From NCBI GenBank assembly GCA_025403435.1, contig CM046341.1, positions 248,001 through 312,000 on the forward strand: 64,000 nt of DNA. The letters run 5' to 3'. How positions within the stretch are numbered: position 1 is the first letter of the stretch; each line of letters starts with the position of its first letter. Made by a program: the position numbers and the translations under genes. Shown here piece after piece: positions 11,301-23,097 of this stretch. The notes below the pieces were generated by a model. That model searched no databases. It saw only the letters and a program-made list of their open reading frames with translations, and was not told where the DNA came from. The DNA comes from Artocarpus heterophyllus (Eukaryota; Streptophyta; Magnoliopsida; Rosales; Moraceae).

Positions 11301-11859
11301 GTTTTAAAGCATGTTTAAATGCTTTGTGAGATTATGTTTGAACTTGCTGAGCGAAAGCTCATTAAAAGTTTTTCATGCTGTAGGTAATTTATGGGTGACC
11401 AATGGGACCCGTTAGAAGAGCTGGGTGCTGCGGAGGACAGATGCGAGATTTGGGTATGGATACCATCACTGTTTGCTTCCGCTACGTAAAGAAAATGTTT
11501 TCCATTGTTTAATGTTGTGTTTTCAAAGTTTAAAGAAAACCAGAGTTTTAAGAATTGTGTTCAAAGTTTTAAGATACAGTTTATAAACTGTTTTATGTAA
11601 TTATAAAGTAAAGTTTTAAACTATGATTTAATAAGTGTTTCTTATTAAGTATTGAGAAACGATTTGAAATGATTTTAAGGTCAAGTGTTGAGCGATGTCT
11701 CCACTTGAATGCGACGGAGGTCGCGTCAGTTTTAAAGAACGTTTAAGGAAAGAAAAAAAAATTTGTTACAGTATTTTCTTACTAAGTAAGTAAGATTACT
11801 GTTTACGAAACGATGATTTATGAAAGTAAAGTGACTGCCCGAAAAGGCGGGTCGTCACA
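8316..11859 (+). repeat. 3' LTR of the LARD-like element
   Basis: 3544 bp, collinear with 3684-7226 throughout. Differences are mostly single substitutions plus small indels (an A-run near 8507, the GGTCAACG cluster near 9480, one base near 11004). It is followed directly by the ATTTA target duplication at 11860-11864. Confidence 0.93.
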
Positions 11860-11864
11860 ATTTA

Positions 11865-12069
11865 GAGGCTTGGACTCATCAAACTTTGAGAGAGAATTGT
11901 CTAAAGGAGGGATGGATTTTTGAGAGGGGGAAATGGGTTTTTCTTTTCATGTGTTTCATGCTTTGCATGCAAAAGAAATGATAAAGACCAAATATCTCCC
12001 CTCCACTTTGAGTAAAATTGGTGCAAACTAAGAGGGTGAAGTGGCCTTTTGTCCACCTTAAAGGTGGCA
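11865..12069. other. Short unassigned interval right of the LARD element
   Basis: No gene or known motif seen. Before insertion this continued directly from 3678. Confidence 0.5.
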
Positions 12070-12761
12070 CCTTAGTGGGTCCTCACATTGAGCTTTTAAC
12101 AGTCTAAATTTATACTAACAGTATTTTTACTATACTACTAGTATATGTCTCATAATGCTTGCATTCTTTCCTATATTGTGTTTCATGGTCCACCTTCCAT
12201 GTCATTCATAAAGTGCAATTCTTATACTGCTTAGTTTTACACAGTCTAATTCTATACTGCATTACTTTTACTGTATAATTCTTATACTGCATAACTTTAT
12301 GCAGTATAATTTATATGCTACTTAACTTTATTAGAATAATTTTTATACTATATAACTTTATCAATGTAATCCTTACATTGTGTTATTATCATACTACATA
12401 ATTTTTGTATCTCTTAATCTTTATGCCGTATAATTTTCATATTTAATAGTATTTTTTTCTGTTTTAAAATTTGTTGCAACACATTCTGCAATAATTAATC
12501 TTTCTAGATTATTTTCATATAATTCCTTCTTTGTTTAGGACTATGGTATATTTTTTAATCTTAAAAATCCCATTTTTCACTTTTATGGAATTTGTCTTAA
12601 AATCAAATTAAAACAATAATCCTCGTGATACTAAAATTACCTCTTAAATTCTTAACAAATTTTTGAGCATAAAATTTTAGCTCATAAAATTGTTCATAAA
12701 TTACTGAACAAAATTCTTAATTATTGTATTTAAAATGCACTAGAAATTCTCAGGTATTACA
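12070..12761 (-). mobile_element. Diverged inverted LTR fragment related to the LARD LTR
   Basis: Read on the minus strand from 12761 it begins 'TGTAATACCTGAGAATTTCTA', closely paralleling the LARD LTR start, and continues with 'GCATTTTAAA'. Further in are repeated 'GCAGTATAAGAATT' blocks, which also occur near the start of the LARD LTR (about 3808-3822), and 'GTGGACCATGAAA' near 12195. The far end is not found and no target duplication is visible, so it is a truncated relative in opposite orientation. Confidence 0.5.
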
Positions 12762-13701
12762 GTCTTGAACTCCATGGCCGTCCCTCTGCGAGCCACACCT
12801 AATCTCGCCGGCACAGAATACCGCCGGCCTCCTCGTCGCCTCGCTCCAGCAAATGATTGACCTCTCCCTTTCTTAGTGCACCTCCTCTCCCCACCCAAAC
12901 GTGGATCGGCCTCCCCCTCTTGCGAGCTCAAGGCCTAGCGGCCAACCCGGAGGCGGCGTTGGGCTTTGGACATCAGAGGGAGAGGGGGCTACACCATACT
13001 CTCACACGAAAACCTCTTAACAGTTAGACCTTAGCAAAACAGCTGGAAGAAAGTAGCAGAATTATTCTATATCAAATGCTAAATTAATAAGTGAGAAAAT
13101 TGCTTGCAATCTTGCCACATTTAGTGAGAAAATTACACTTACAAAGGTGGTTATTGAATAGGATATCTGCATCCCATATAGCGTCGTTTTGAAAAATGTC
13201 CAGTGCCTTACTCATACAGAAACCGCTCAAATGTCTTCTCATGATCCTCTCTTTAACTCCTTCATCTTCCTACATATTAAATCTTGCCACCGTGCATGAC
13301 TTTGTGGATATTATATAATATATCATAATTTAGTGATCAATGCTTGAAGAGCTTGGCCAAATTACTCTCAATCCTTGTGCATATTTGCATTTTATTTCTG
13401 ATTTTTTATACTTCATTAGAACATATATGCATATATATATATATATATACGTGATTTGAAAAACGGAAAAAAAGAAGATTACTTGCTTGTACTTGGACAG
13501 AATAGTGAAACAGAAAAACACATCTTTATAGAGTCCCAATAAAATAAAATCTTGACACATGCCGAGTACGAGTTACACTTTTTTTATTCAATGCTGGTTG
13601 TTTACAAGATTTGAGTCCAGTTCACTTTGAGGTGATTCCGTAAACAGAGATCCGCCTTTTATATAATTTCAAATAAAAGAACAAACAAAAATTGAGTATG
13701 G
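12762..13701. other. Intergenic DNA with a GC-rich patch
   Basis: 12770-12990 is GC-rich (Ser/Arg/Pro-type open frames without motifs), possibly the remainder of a retroelement joined to the inverted LTR fragment. An (AT)n tract lies at about 13430-13449. No gene is supported. Confidence 0.5.
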
Positions 13702-15336
13702 TCACAACTTTGCATACTTCTTGAAGGTCTGGATTGAGGCTTTTGCATGGTGTGGGACTGGCAAGTTGCAGACAAGGGAAATCTTGGACAATGACACCAA
13801 TGATTTGTTGGTCTCCGACTTTGAACCACTCTTCCAAAGTCGCACCTCCCACACCTGTTCAATCTAGGAATTATTAGAAATTTGAAGTAACATCCATCCA
13901 AATTCCAATACACACCAATAATACACATTTCATGGTTATTTTAATAAGTTATAATTTGCTAATTTCTACTCTCTTATTCTATAGTTGGTCAAAAAAATTT
14001 TATTGAACTCAAAAACGCAACAATCTCAAACTAAACCAAGCTAATAATTAATCAGCTTGGTTTGGGTGATGGTTAATCTATAAATGTAAGAGCAACAGGT
14101 GTGTATTTTAATTATCTGATCAGGGAAGGAAAGCCAAAACGAAGGACAAGGTCTCACCAAGGTTAGAAATTTCTCAAATTCAACCACTCACCTGAAAATT
14201 CTAACTCTTTACCTAATGATATTATAAAAATCTCCTTTTTGAAAAAAAAAAAAAAAAAAAAACAGACACACACACACGCAATGATAATAATAATAATACA
14301 AAATTAGCCCAAAAGTCATATATAAAGAAAAAAAATATGATTGACGAAGAAATTACAAAGGAAAACCTGAATAGTTTTGCCAACCGTGATAGGAATGGCT
14401 TCAGCAAGAACAAGGTCTCCCAAGTGGGCGGGCCTCAAGTGGTTGACATCGAGATGAATTCCGGCCACCCTTTGATACCCAGAAGCCATGAGGGCTCCTA
14501 TGCTGCCCAGCGCCTCTGCAATTAGAGCTGACACTCCTCCATGTAACACCTTGTATGGCTGCTTTATTTTATATAATATATATAGGATACATATACACGT
14601 CTTATTAGTAAACACCAAACCTTTCTTTCTTCACGTTGTTAAAAGGGCAAACCAAAAAAAAAAAAGAATCCTTTTCAACAATAATTGAAAGGAAGAAGAA
14701 GAAGAAGGAGAACGCCGTAACACCTTGAAATTTGAATAATGGCTGCTTTTCATTTTATACATGTATTATAGGACAATCCTACTTATCCTAATGTTTTTAG
14801 ATGTTGTAATTAAAACAAAAAATGAAACCGAAATGAGGCATTGAACCGGAACAGAAAGGAAGAAAACGAAGATACGATCCTTAATTAATAATAGTTGCCT
14901 TTTCTATATACACAATATAATTCCATGTGATCTATTGTTTAATCATAACTGTAATCCTTGTTTTGTAATTTGCTTTGTTTTCTTTCTTCACTAGTAAACG
15001 ACAACACCAATATTATGTTTTTGGACGTAATGAAACATCTATAAAGCAAAAGACTTTTATATATGTTGAAAAACCGATGGTAATAATCCTGAAATTTCCC
15101 GATCATATTACTCAATTAATATTTCAATAAATAGATATATATCTTTCGAAATGTTTTAGGGTTGATAAAAGGAAGGAAAAGAAGATGACCTGACAACACT
15201 TGGAGGTGATGAGGAGGCGACCGGCAACCTTGTTTGGAGACAACTCTTCGAACTCAAAACCAATCGCATGAAGAGGAGCATCCAACTCCTCCGTCTTAAT
15301 TATTTTTGATGAACATGAAGATAATTCATCCGCCAT
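13702..15336 (-). CDS. DHNAT1: 1,4-dihydroxy-2-naphthoyl-CoA thioesterase-like hotdog protein, peroxisomal
   Basis: Three exons join to 163 residues: 15336-15190 (49 codons), 14558-14367 (64 codons) and 13854-13702 (50 codons plus TGA). All junctions are phase 0 and have GT-AG ends (CAG|GTCATC with GCAG|CCATAC, and CAG|GTTTTC with ACAG|GTGTGG). Exon 2 carries the hotdog signature [14 protein letters not shown] and exon 3 the VWEVRLWK strand. The protein ends in AKL, a PTS1 signal. The Arabidopsis homologues are about 156 residues and hydrolyse DHNA-CoA in phylloquinone (vitamin K1) synthesis in peroxisomes; that role here follows from the family. I start at MADELSS; an in-frame ATG 17 codons upstream, followed by a run of Asn codons, is less likely. 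Confidence 0.88.
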
Positions 15337-18300
15337 TTGATTATTATTATTATTTTTGGTTTCACCTCTAATATATATTACCAACAAATTAAAAACTTAT
15401 GTTTCTGTTTTTTCTTTTTTTTTTTTTTCTTTTCTTTTCTATAAAACTTCCTTAATTTGTTGTTGGGAAACGGAATGTTGGTTTTTGGGTTTGAAATGGA
15501 AGCCAGCTGGCGTGTATTTTGCATGTGCTTTGATGCATTCATGTCTTTCTTTTCTTTCTTATTCTCTCTGTTTGACTTTTACTTTGGTGACGTTACGGCT
15601 AACCTCAAATCAGAAGAAACATAAACACAGTTTTTTTTCCGAGGCGTTGAAAACAGCTGGGTAGGAGAGAAAAGTGGTGAACGTTTCTCTCTCTTTTGCG
15701 ACAACCTGCAATTCAAACACTCTTGTTTTGACCACGTGTGCTTCACCGCTACTTTTTATCATTTTCACGGACGAAAAATAAAAAACTATTATCCTTTATA
15801 GTTTATCAAAACATTTAAAAGAAGTTGAACCAATAAAAGGTGGCATTTTATCTTTTCTTTGTTTTTTTCTTACGAAGGATTAAAAGCAGCCACAGTTGCT
15901 GATTACAAAACACAAGATGTTCACGTCGCATAAATCTGCACGCTGTTTGTTTGAAGAGTTTCGGGGGTTTGGACCGAATTTTAAACTGAGCAGCTGTTCG
16001 GATAAAAAAACTCATTCCTAAAGGTCAAACCTGGGTTTCGTGCTCAAAACATCCCCAACTCGAAATTACTTCCCCTAAACTCAAACTCAACTTCTCCCAT
16101 GTCTCAGCTTAAGCTAAAACTTAATTATATATTTAAACGTCAAATTGAACCATCATGATTTTAATTTCAAATTTCACTTTTTAAACTATTTATCCCCCTA
16201 TTTATCTCCAACTTAAAAAATTCACACCATTGTAATTGGAAGAAAGAAACGCCCCCTAATCTTGCATGTAGTCTAAAGCCCGGCCCACAAAGCCATCAGC
16301 CCATGATGAACGAACCTTCTCCATGTTTGACTTTTGATTTATTTCAAACTAAACAAACCTCAAGACTTGGATATGTGCTTTGCATAGTTTCTGTCTTCTT
16401 AGTCTTCTTATGCAAATCATAATAACAAAGACTTGGACTATTTCAAGCATTTAGGCACGTGAGTGTGAGTTGTATCCACCAGAATTAGGATCCTAATGAT
16501 TTATTATCATTTCTTCTTTAGTAATGCCCCACACCTTATCAAGAAAAAAAATATTATAATAATAAAGACAAATTTGCATTCTTTTTCTTTTGTTTCTTGT
16601 TTTTTCCCTCAAGAGAAATTTTGTTGATGGAGTTATTACCAAGGGAATAGGGTTGGTTTCCCATTCTGTAAGTTACCTTATGTATGTATTTTGTGCATTT
16701 AATTGTGATTTGTATAATCCCTTGATTTAGGCTGACTTTGAGAGAGAGATCAAGGAGGAGGGACTAATTCCAGAAGAACATACTGTTAGAACAAAATTGT
16801 GATGAAAACAATCATCACCCAAATCATTCATGTCAAATCACTGAGAAAATTAATGAGATGCGAAAGCTAACCTGAATCCATGGATGTGATGTAATTGCTG
16901 AGTATGTAGATGTAGGTTGAGTATCTTTCAAGCCCATAACGTAAGTCCTCCTTCAAGTTTGCCCATGTAATTTCTCTGTAGATAAGGAACAGAAAAATAA
17001 CGTACGTACTGACTTGGGGACCACAACCCCTTTATGTAACTGCTAAACCCTAACTGTTATCCTTAACTACTATTTTAGTCCATCATAAAATCAGTAATTA
17101 TATTTTGATCTCTACACATAAGAGGCTCACACTTAATGATGCATTAAAAGCCCAAAACTCAAATTAATCACTTTTAGTTGACATCATTATCTGATAACCT
17201 TTAATACACATTTATTTAATATATTAGCTCATATATATTAGATTTATTCCAACACAGACACTATGATCATTCCAAATTATGTCATCGCCTTTCTATTAAT
17301 TACAATATATGCACACAGAAATATTATGTATGAGTACGATGAATTGTTATGTATTCCATAATAGTTATACGTCACTTTTTGGAGTTTAGTTGCAAAGATT
17401 TTATGACCAATGGTTATTTGTTAAGAAAGATAAGAGGAAGGAATGAATTGTGTGAGGAATATGAAACCCTTAAAAAAAATAACAATTTTGATCTATTTCA
17501 ATTTGGATAATTATTGAATAGATCTTACTAAATTGGACTTAATTAGTTTATCTTGTCAAATTGTTTTATTTTCCCTCTAATTGAAGGAAACCAACAAACT
17601 AATTAATGACGATAAAAATCTTTTCTTTCCCATGCTTTTGTATCTTATACCAACAAGAGGAATGATTTTTGTTTTCTTCCCTTCTTGGTATGGAGAAAAT
17701 GAACTTTTCTTTCCTCACCATCTCATTCACGTAAATTATCTAGCTCTCTCTCTCTCTCTCTCTCCCCCTATTTTCTTCATCTCCTACCAAAGAAGACCTT
17801 AGATTCCCACCACAACACAACCCCTTGGCCTAATCTGCCAACCATACATTACTTTCTACTATACTTTTAGTTTTTAACAAATTAATGTGAAACCTCGCTG
17901 CCCTCTAAGGAATCAGCTAGACTGGGAAATTACGAAAACACCACCATCGCTGCAAGCCTCCAATGCTAAGTAATGTAGGGAAGAGAGAGATATATCAATA
18001 TTAATATTGTTGCTTACTTTTCCATCTCTTTATTGGCAACATGACCAATCTGGAACCGACACGTGTTAAAGATTACGACATAACTTATATGTGCCTACAG
18101 CCTAACCAAGTATTAATATATTGAATTAGCAAAAAAAAAAAAAGGGTATTTAATATATTGGCTAAGTTAGCAGTATCCAACCTTCTCTGTCTCGAAGAGA
18201 TTTTTTTTAGACAAAGGGCCATTGGGAAATGGCCTTAGCAAATACACAACCATGAAAACATAATACAACAGTCAACATGAGAATTATATAGAAGGTAAGA

Positions 18301-19780
18301 AAAAATAAATAAATAAGTGGGTGCCTATTTCGAATAGCCTAAGCAGATTTAACAAAATTTGATGAAAATTTAACAGTTGAAAAATGTATGGTGTACTTAA
18401 CTAGAGAATTAAAGAATTTTCTAATGCAATAATGATTGATGGAAAATGATAGAGTCTTACAGACAAAAAGAAAGTGAGATATTATGCAGTGTATTTTGAT
18501 GGGAATGGGATGTGCATAACAAACTTCTGGTTGCTTTTGATTTAGAAGGTTTTTATTTTGTATTTAGATGCCTAAAAGGTAGACAGCTTGAATGCACTGC
18601 TTGGAGGTTCAAGGGTGGGGACTTGGAACCTTCTTGGAACATTTAACTCAAGCCTCTTAAACAGCCAGTGCTTATTTATCTCTCATTTTTCCTTTTAAAC
18701 AATATATATTTATATTATTAATAGCTCAAAACAAATTGGTGACTGATAAAGCAGAATCAAAAGCTTGCTTTGCTTTTTTTTTTTTTTGAAAGGATCGAAA
18801 GCTTGCTTTTGGATGTTTTCTTCCTTCCAACTTTGATCTTTCTGTATCCTTCCCCCTTTTCTTTTTCAGGTATAAAATATTATTAAATTAATTATAAAGA
18901 AAAGGCCATTGGTTTTAAAAGCGTAAATTACTGTCGTGACTGATATCTATCTATCAAAGATTCTCTCATCCCCTGTTATTGGACGTTCATTACACAATTT
19001 ATTTCTACTTCATTTTATATTTTTCATGTTTGTATGTAAAATTTTCTATAAAATCTCATTAACTCAAGGAAAAAAAGGCTATAACTATCTTTTTATCCTA
19101 TAAAAAAGTTATTTCTCATAGGTTTTGCTTTGATTTAAACATAATTATAAAGTCTTTTGGTGGTTCTAATCCATTCAGCCCACTGTAACAATTATTATAT
19201 TAGTTGGAAGGTCTCAGTCCTCTTTTTTTACTTTGACTGATCAACTTCATTAACTTTGAAAAGCCGAGCATATTCTACATTAAGATAAGTTTAATTTGTA
19301 CCACTCACAACCATCCAGGGTGAGGAACAAAAATTAGAGGCCTAAAAAAGTTAAAGAGAAATAATTATTAATCATTAAAGGTCTCAATATCCATCACAAT
19401 TAGGAGTACAATAAAACGTCTGGCTCCGTAGGGAATTATTTTATAGAGTTTAAAGGGCATCTTCTGAGAGTAAAAAAAAAAGTAACCTGAAAGAAGCTAA
19501 AACATAAACACACATAAAAATTATAAAAAAAAAAATTAAACAGGTTGGATAGAATACTAATGCACCAGGGATGAGAAGGAACCATTTGGGTCAATTTTCA
19601 AAAGCAAAGGACAATAACGTTTGTGCGTTTTTCCCAAGTTTCACAACCCCATCAAATCTCCTCTCATGTCATGTCAGAAGATCCCAGCCGTCCATTTAAT
19701 ATAAAAAGAAAACAGCCAAACTGGCTGGAAGTGGATCCCAATTGTCCATTGCTTGTGGGGCCCAAATGGGCTTTGCCCAC
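15337..19780. other. Intergenic DNA, no gene seen
   Basis: AT-rich throughout, with homopolymer runs and a (TC)n tract near 17739-17764. Open frames here are short and without motifs. The first few hundred bases must hold the promoter and 5' leader of the minus-strand thioesterase gene; a pyrimidine-rich run lies at 15405-15440. I cannot place its TATA box with confidence. Confidence 0.6.
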
Positions 19781-19787
19781 TATAAAT
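19781..19787 (+). promoter_or_regulatory. TATA box of the 83-residue protein gene
   Basis: TATAAAT lies in 'cccactataaatacc', about 180 bases before the ATG. That leaves an A-rich leader of roughly 150 nt, a normal plant arrangement. Confidence 0.6.
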
Positions 19788-19963
19788 ACCATCACATATT
19801 TTGATCAATCCTCAATCACGCACTCATTGAAACACACTCAAAGAAACAAGAGTGAAAAAAAAAAAGAAAAAAATCCCTCCTCAATTTCTCACTAAAAAAA
19901 AACCCTATTGAATACCTTAGGACCTAAGAAACCTAGAAAAAACGAAGAATTAAAAAAGAGATC

Positions 19964-20215
19964 ATGGGAAGACAAGGGAAGTCATCTTCATTGTTCTCCT
20001 TGTGCAGCATATTCAGTGCTTGCTTCTCAAGCAGCAGCAGAGATGACACATATTCCGAGGAAGGAGTGTACATCAGAAGAAGAATATGTCCGAGCGATGA
20101 GGATAGAGGCGGGTGGACTGCAGAGCCTGGCATTGACCGCAAAGCATCGGCCTTCATTGCTCGATTCTACGAAAGCCGGGTTTTGGATTCTGAGAGGCAA
20201 ACTTTGGCAGTTTAA
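19964..20215 (+). CDS. Conserved small plant protein of unknown function, 83 residues
   Basis: A single uninterrupted exon begins MGRQGKSSSLFSLCSIFSAC and ends SERQTLAV. The N-terminal third is Ser/Cys-rich (SLFSLCSIFSACFSSSS) and follows a possible N-myristoylation context (Met-Gly). The C-terminal half has the strongly patterned stretch 'PSDEDRGGW.AEPGIDRKASAFIARFYESR', which I recognise from small unannotated proteins across eudicots; some resemble the C-terminal part of cotton-fibre DUF761-type proteins, but that link is uncertain. A TATA box lies upstream and a T-rich 3' region downstream. Another frame overlapping it (19908-20222) lacks an ATG near its start and is a shadow. Function cannot be stated from sequence. 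Confidence 0.75.
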   Translation: MGRQGKSSSLFSLCSIFSACFSSSSRDDTYSEEGVYIRRRICPSDEDRGGWTAEPGIDRKASAFIARFYESRVLDSERQTLAV

Positions 20216-21245
20216 TTCATAATAATCATCATGCGTTGCATGAGTTGGATGATGATGGAGCCTAGTCTTTATTTATAATATTCTTCTTTCTAATTTCTAC
20301 CAGCTAGAAAAGTGTAGTACATCGTATGATTCTATTGAGACTGCAGCTTTATGCTTGCTTCCATTTTTTTTTTTTTTTTGTTTTGTTATTCTCTTCTCTT
20401 CTCCTCTTTCTTTTTTTCTCTTGTAATTCACTCATGCATGCATGGAGATGGAGATTGTTGTGCATCTTAATATTGTGATCTTCTGTGGACTTACAATAAT
20501 GTAATGCACACATTAATAATACACTCCTTCCTAGCGGTTTTCTTTTTCTTTTTGTTATTTTCTTGCTCTCTTTCCTTCCTTTCTTCCTTTTTTCTTTCTT
20601 ATGACCTTCCTCAAAAATTATAATGGTACTACCAATTCAATCAACTGATTAGCTACAAAGTTAAAATATCATGTCAAACAAACACAGAAGTACATCAGTC
20701 AGCTAATTTTGCTTAATTTGAAGATTAAATGGTAGTAATACAATCAACTTATAGCAATTAATAGAAGGTTCAACTACATATGCCAAACAAACAGAGAACA
20801 TCAGCTAAATAAATAGCTGGTTTTGCAGGCTGTGTCGCTTCCAAATAAGTACTTGTTTTACATTAGGCTAAAATTTCTCAAAACTGTTTCTATTTTGACA
20901 ACAAACGAACAGCCAACAGATAAGGCTGACAAATTAGTTATAGCGTTGAGATTGTGTTCATGATATGATAGCATTGTTAAAAAAAACATTACATTATTTT
21001 CAATTCAAATTGCAGTTTGCAGTTCAAACCGCATTTTCAACAATGTTTTCTATCACATATTACAATAGTCTTAGTGCAAACCATATTGTCAAACGACTTA
21101 GTTATAAGTGTGTATTGACGAAAGAAAGTACTAATGTTACTAACAAAGTTCCGAACCATTAGTACTAATGTTACTAACAAAGTTATTCTAAGGACGAATT
21201 TCATCTGTTGACTTCAACAAAAGTAGTCACGTATTATAAGCAAAA

Positions 21246-21276
<31 letters not shown>

Positions 21277-23094
21277 GTACTCCTTCACTCAATCGCAAGG
21301 ACAAAGCCATTTACAGAGGAAGAAGATGAATGGTCATCTCTTGAACTTTATTTTTCTTCTTTTAATATTGTAGATGAAATTTTATAAAACATGTTTTCTG
21401 CCTCTTTTATTTGTCTTGCCTTCTTAGTTCCGTGCACTCCCGTCCTCTAATTAATTTTCGACCTGACAGACATGAAATATCTACATATTAATGGTATAGT
21501 AGTAGGGGAGATGCGCTAAAGTAACGTACGCACGTACATACACCATTGTTCCTTTTTCTTTCAAAATTGTGCGTATCTTTTGCAATCACGTTTTCTCCTT
21601 TTTGGCTTTATATTCCTATTCTTTGCAAACTGCACTTGTATGGTTATAGTGTTGGAAAGAACCATGCAATAATAATATATACCCTCATTAAAGACAAGGA
21701 CATGATTTACACCATCCTAACCTACTTCAAATAAATGATTGAGGGTCGGGAATGAGCTTGCAAGCAAACATATTTTTGCACCACAAATTCGATATTGTCC
21801 CCTTTAAGACGACTTAAATATTTTACGGTGACAAAATCATAATGTCGTCCCTCCCTTAAGTTCGAGTAAAATTAGATGTTCAACCTTGTATCATGAAGAA
21901 TTACAAAAGCATCCTATTAAATTGTAATCCCTTTAAAATCACTCCCCTTCCCCTCTTAGACCTTTTCGTTGACTACATGTCATAGAATTAGACAAGTTTT
22001 CGAGTTTATCTTGATAAATCCTTAACCTCACAACTATTTCTAAACTTGTCTCAAGTTAATCATCATGTTCAATTTTGGCTGGATCCCTCGTAAGGGGTGA
22101 AATTTCTAAGGAATTGACAATATTAGGGTTTTTTCTTTTTTTTTTTTAATAAATTCTTAAGAATGCAAGGTCGGTGCTTGCATAATTCAATTTCACATAA
22201 ACTCTGTCCTTAAGTAATAGGTCTTAAGAATAATGTGCCAGATAGCTAGATGAGGTGAGAATTGTAGTTTCACTGGCTGTAAGACTTTGCAACTCCTTAT
22301 ATCTAAGGTGGATTTATGTACTTCTCTCTTAAATAAATATTTATTTGTTTATTTAACGAGTATGACTTTCGTCTTACTCTGGTAACAATTGAACATGTCA
22401 ATGGAAAACTTGATCTAAGAAACTTGTATATCTGTACAACGACCTACCATGTTATACGAGGGAATTCCTTGGCATCCAGGAATTTGCATGCTGATATGAT
22501 AACTGAAATAGTACGTCAGAATTCCAAGTGTCTTTTTTTATAGTTAAGTGTTAATTACTACACTTTGCCTATCAATTTTGCAACATGCTTAAAATATAAA
22601 TGTACTGCAAAACACTGAAACCACAGATAGTATAGGAAAGAACTCTGATGGCGACTCCAAAAAATAAATACCAAAATGTACTATATTTTTCTCTCTTTGG
22701 CATTAAGAGTGTGACCAAGGAACCTAATGCTTATGTTGTCCAACTCATGGGCCAAGTCCTTACAAAGCAAAAGCACCTTGAAAAAGGAGACCCTCTTAAG
22801 TCTTTATAGCTTAAGAAAAGTTTATAGTGATGTACTTCGACGGTTTGCCCATACCCATTTGCTAATTTTATTATATGATTCTTGACATAGTTTCTCTCTC
22901 TCTCTCTCTGCCTTTTAAGTGAAAAATCACAGTCATCTTCAAGGCCAAGCTAAAAGTTGGAGTCTCACTTCCTTTTGCAATGGCTATTAGCTGCACTGAA
23001 CTTACAAGGACAACCATTTAGATCTAAATGGGTTTCTTATATTCTTTTGAGATTCCTTTTCCAAGTTCCCTTGCCTATAAAACAAGGGAATAAA
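20216..23094. other. Intergenic DNA, no gene seen
   Basis: AT-rich. It contains pyrimidine-rich tracts at 20380-20420 and 20535-20600 and an (AAAT)n microsatellite at about 21243-21275. No protein motif in any frame. Confidence 0.6.
21243..21275. repeat. (AAAT)n microsatellite
   Basis: About eight perfect AAAT units in a row. Confidence 0.9.
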
Positions 23095-23097
23095 CTC

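Larger units (their letters stand above)
3684..11859 (+). mobile_element. LARD-like non-autonomous LTR retrotransposon, complete, 8.18 kb
   Basis: Two near-identical direct repeats of 3543 and 3544 bp (3684-7226 and 8316-11859) begin TGTAACACCCGAG and end GGCGGGTCGTCACA. A perfect 5-bp target duplication ATTTA flanks the whole (3679-3683 and 11860-11864). A tRNA-iMet primer site follows the first repeat and a polypurine tract precedes the second. Internal DNA is only about 1.09 kb and contains no gag, protease, RT, RNase H or integrase motif, so the element must be mobilised in trans. The 'TTCGAGGACGAAAAT' block just before the polypurine tract and the 'CTGAGCGAAAGCTCA' block in the LTR are typical of Tekay/Del-type chromovirus relatives, which suggests the helper lineage. 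Eye comparison finds about 40 differences between the LTRs (roughly 1%), so the insertion is recent. Confidence 0.93.

Noticed and set aside
3684..11859. Reading the 4.6-kb repetition as a tandem segmental duplication
   Set aside because: Primer site, polypurine tract, TG..CA ends and a perfect 5-bp target duplication show it is one LTR element.
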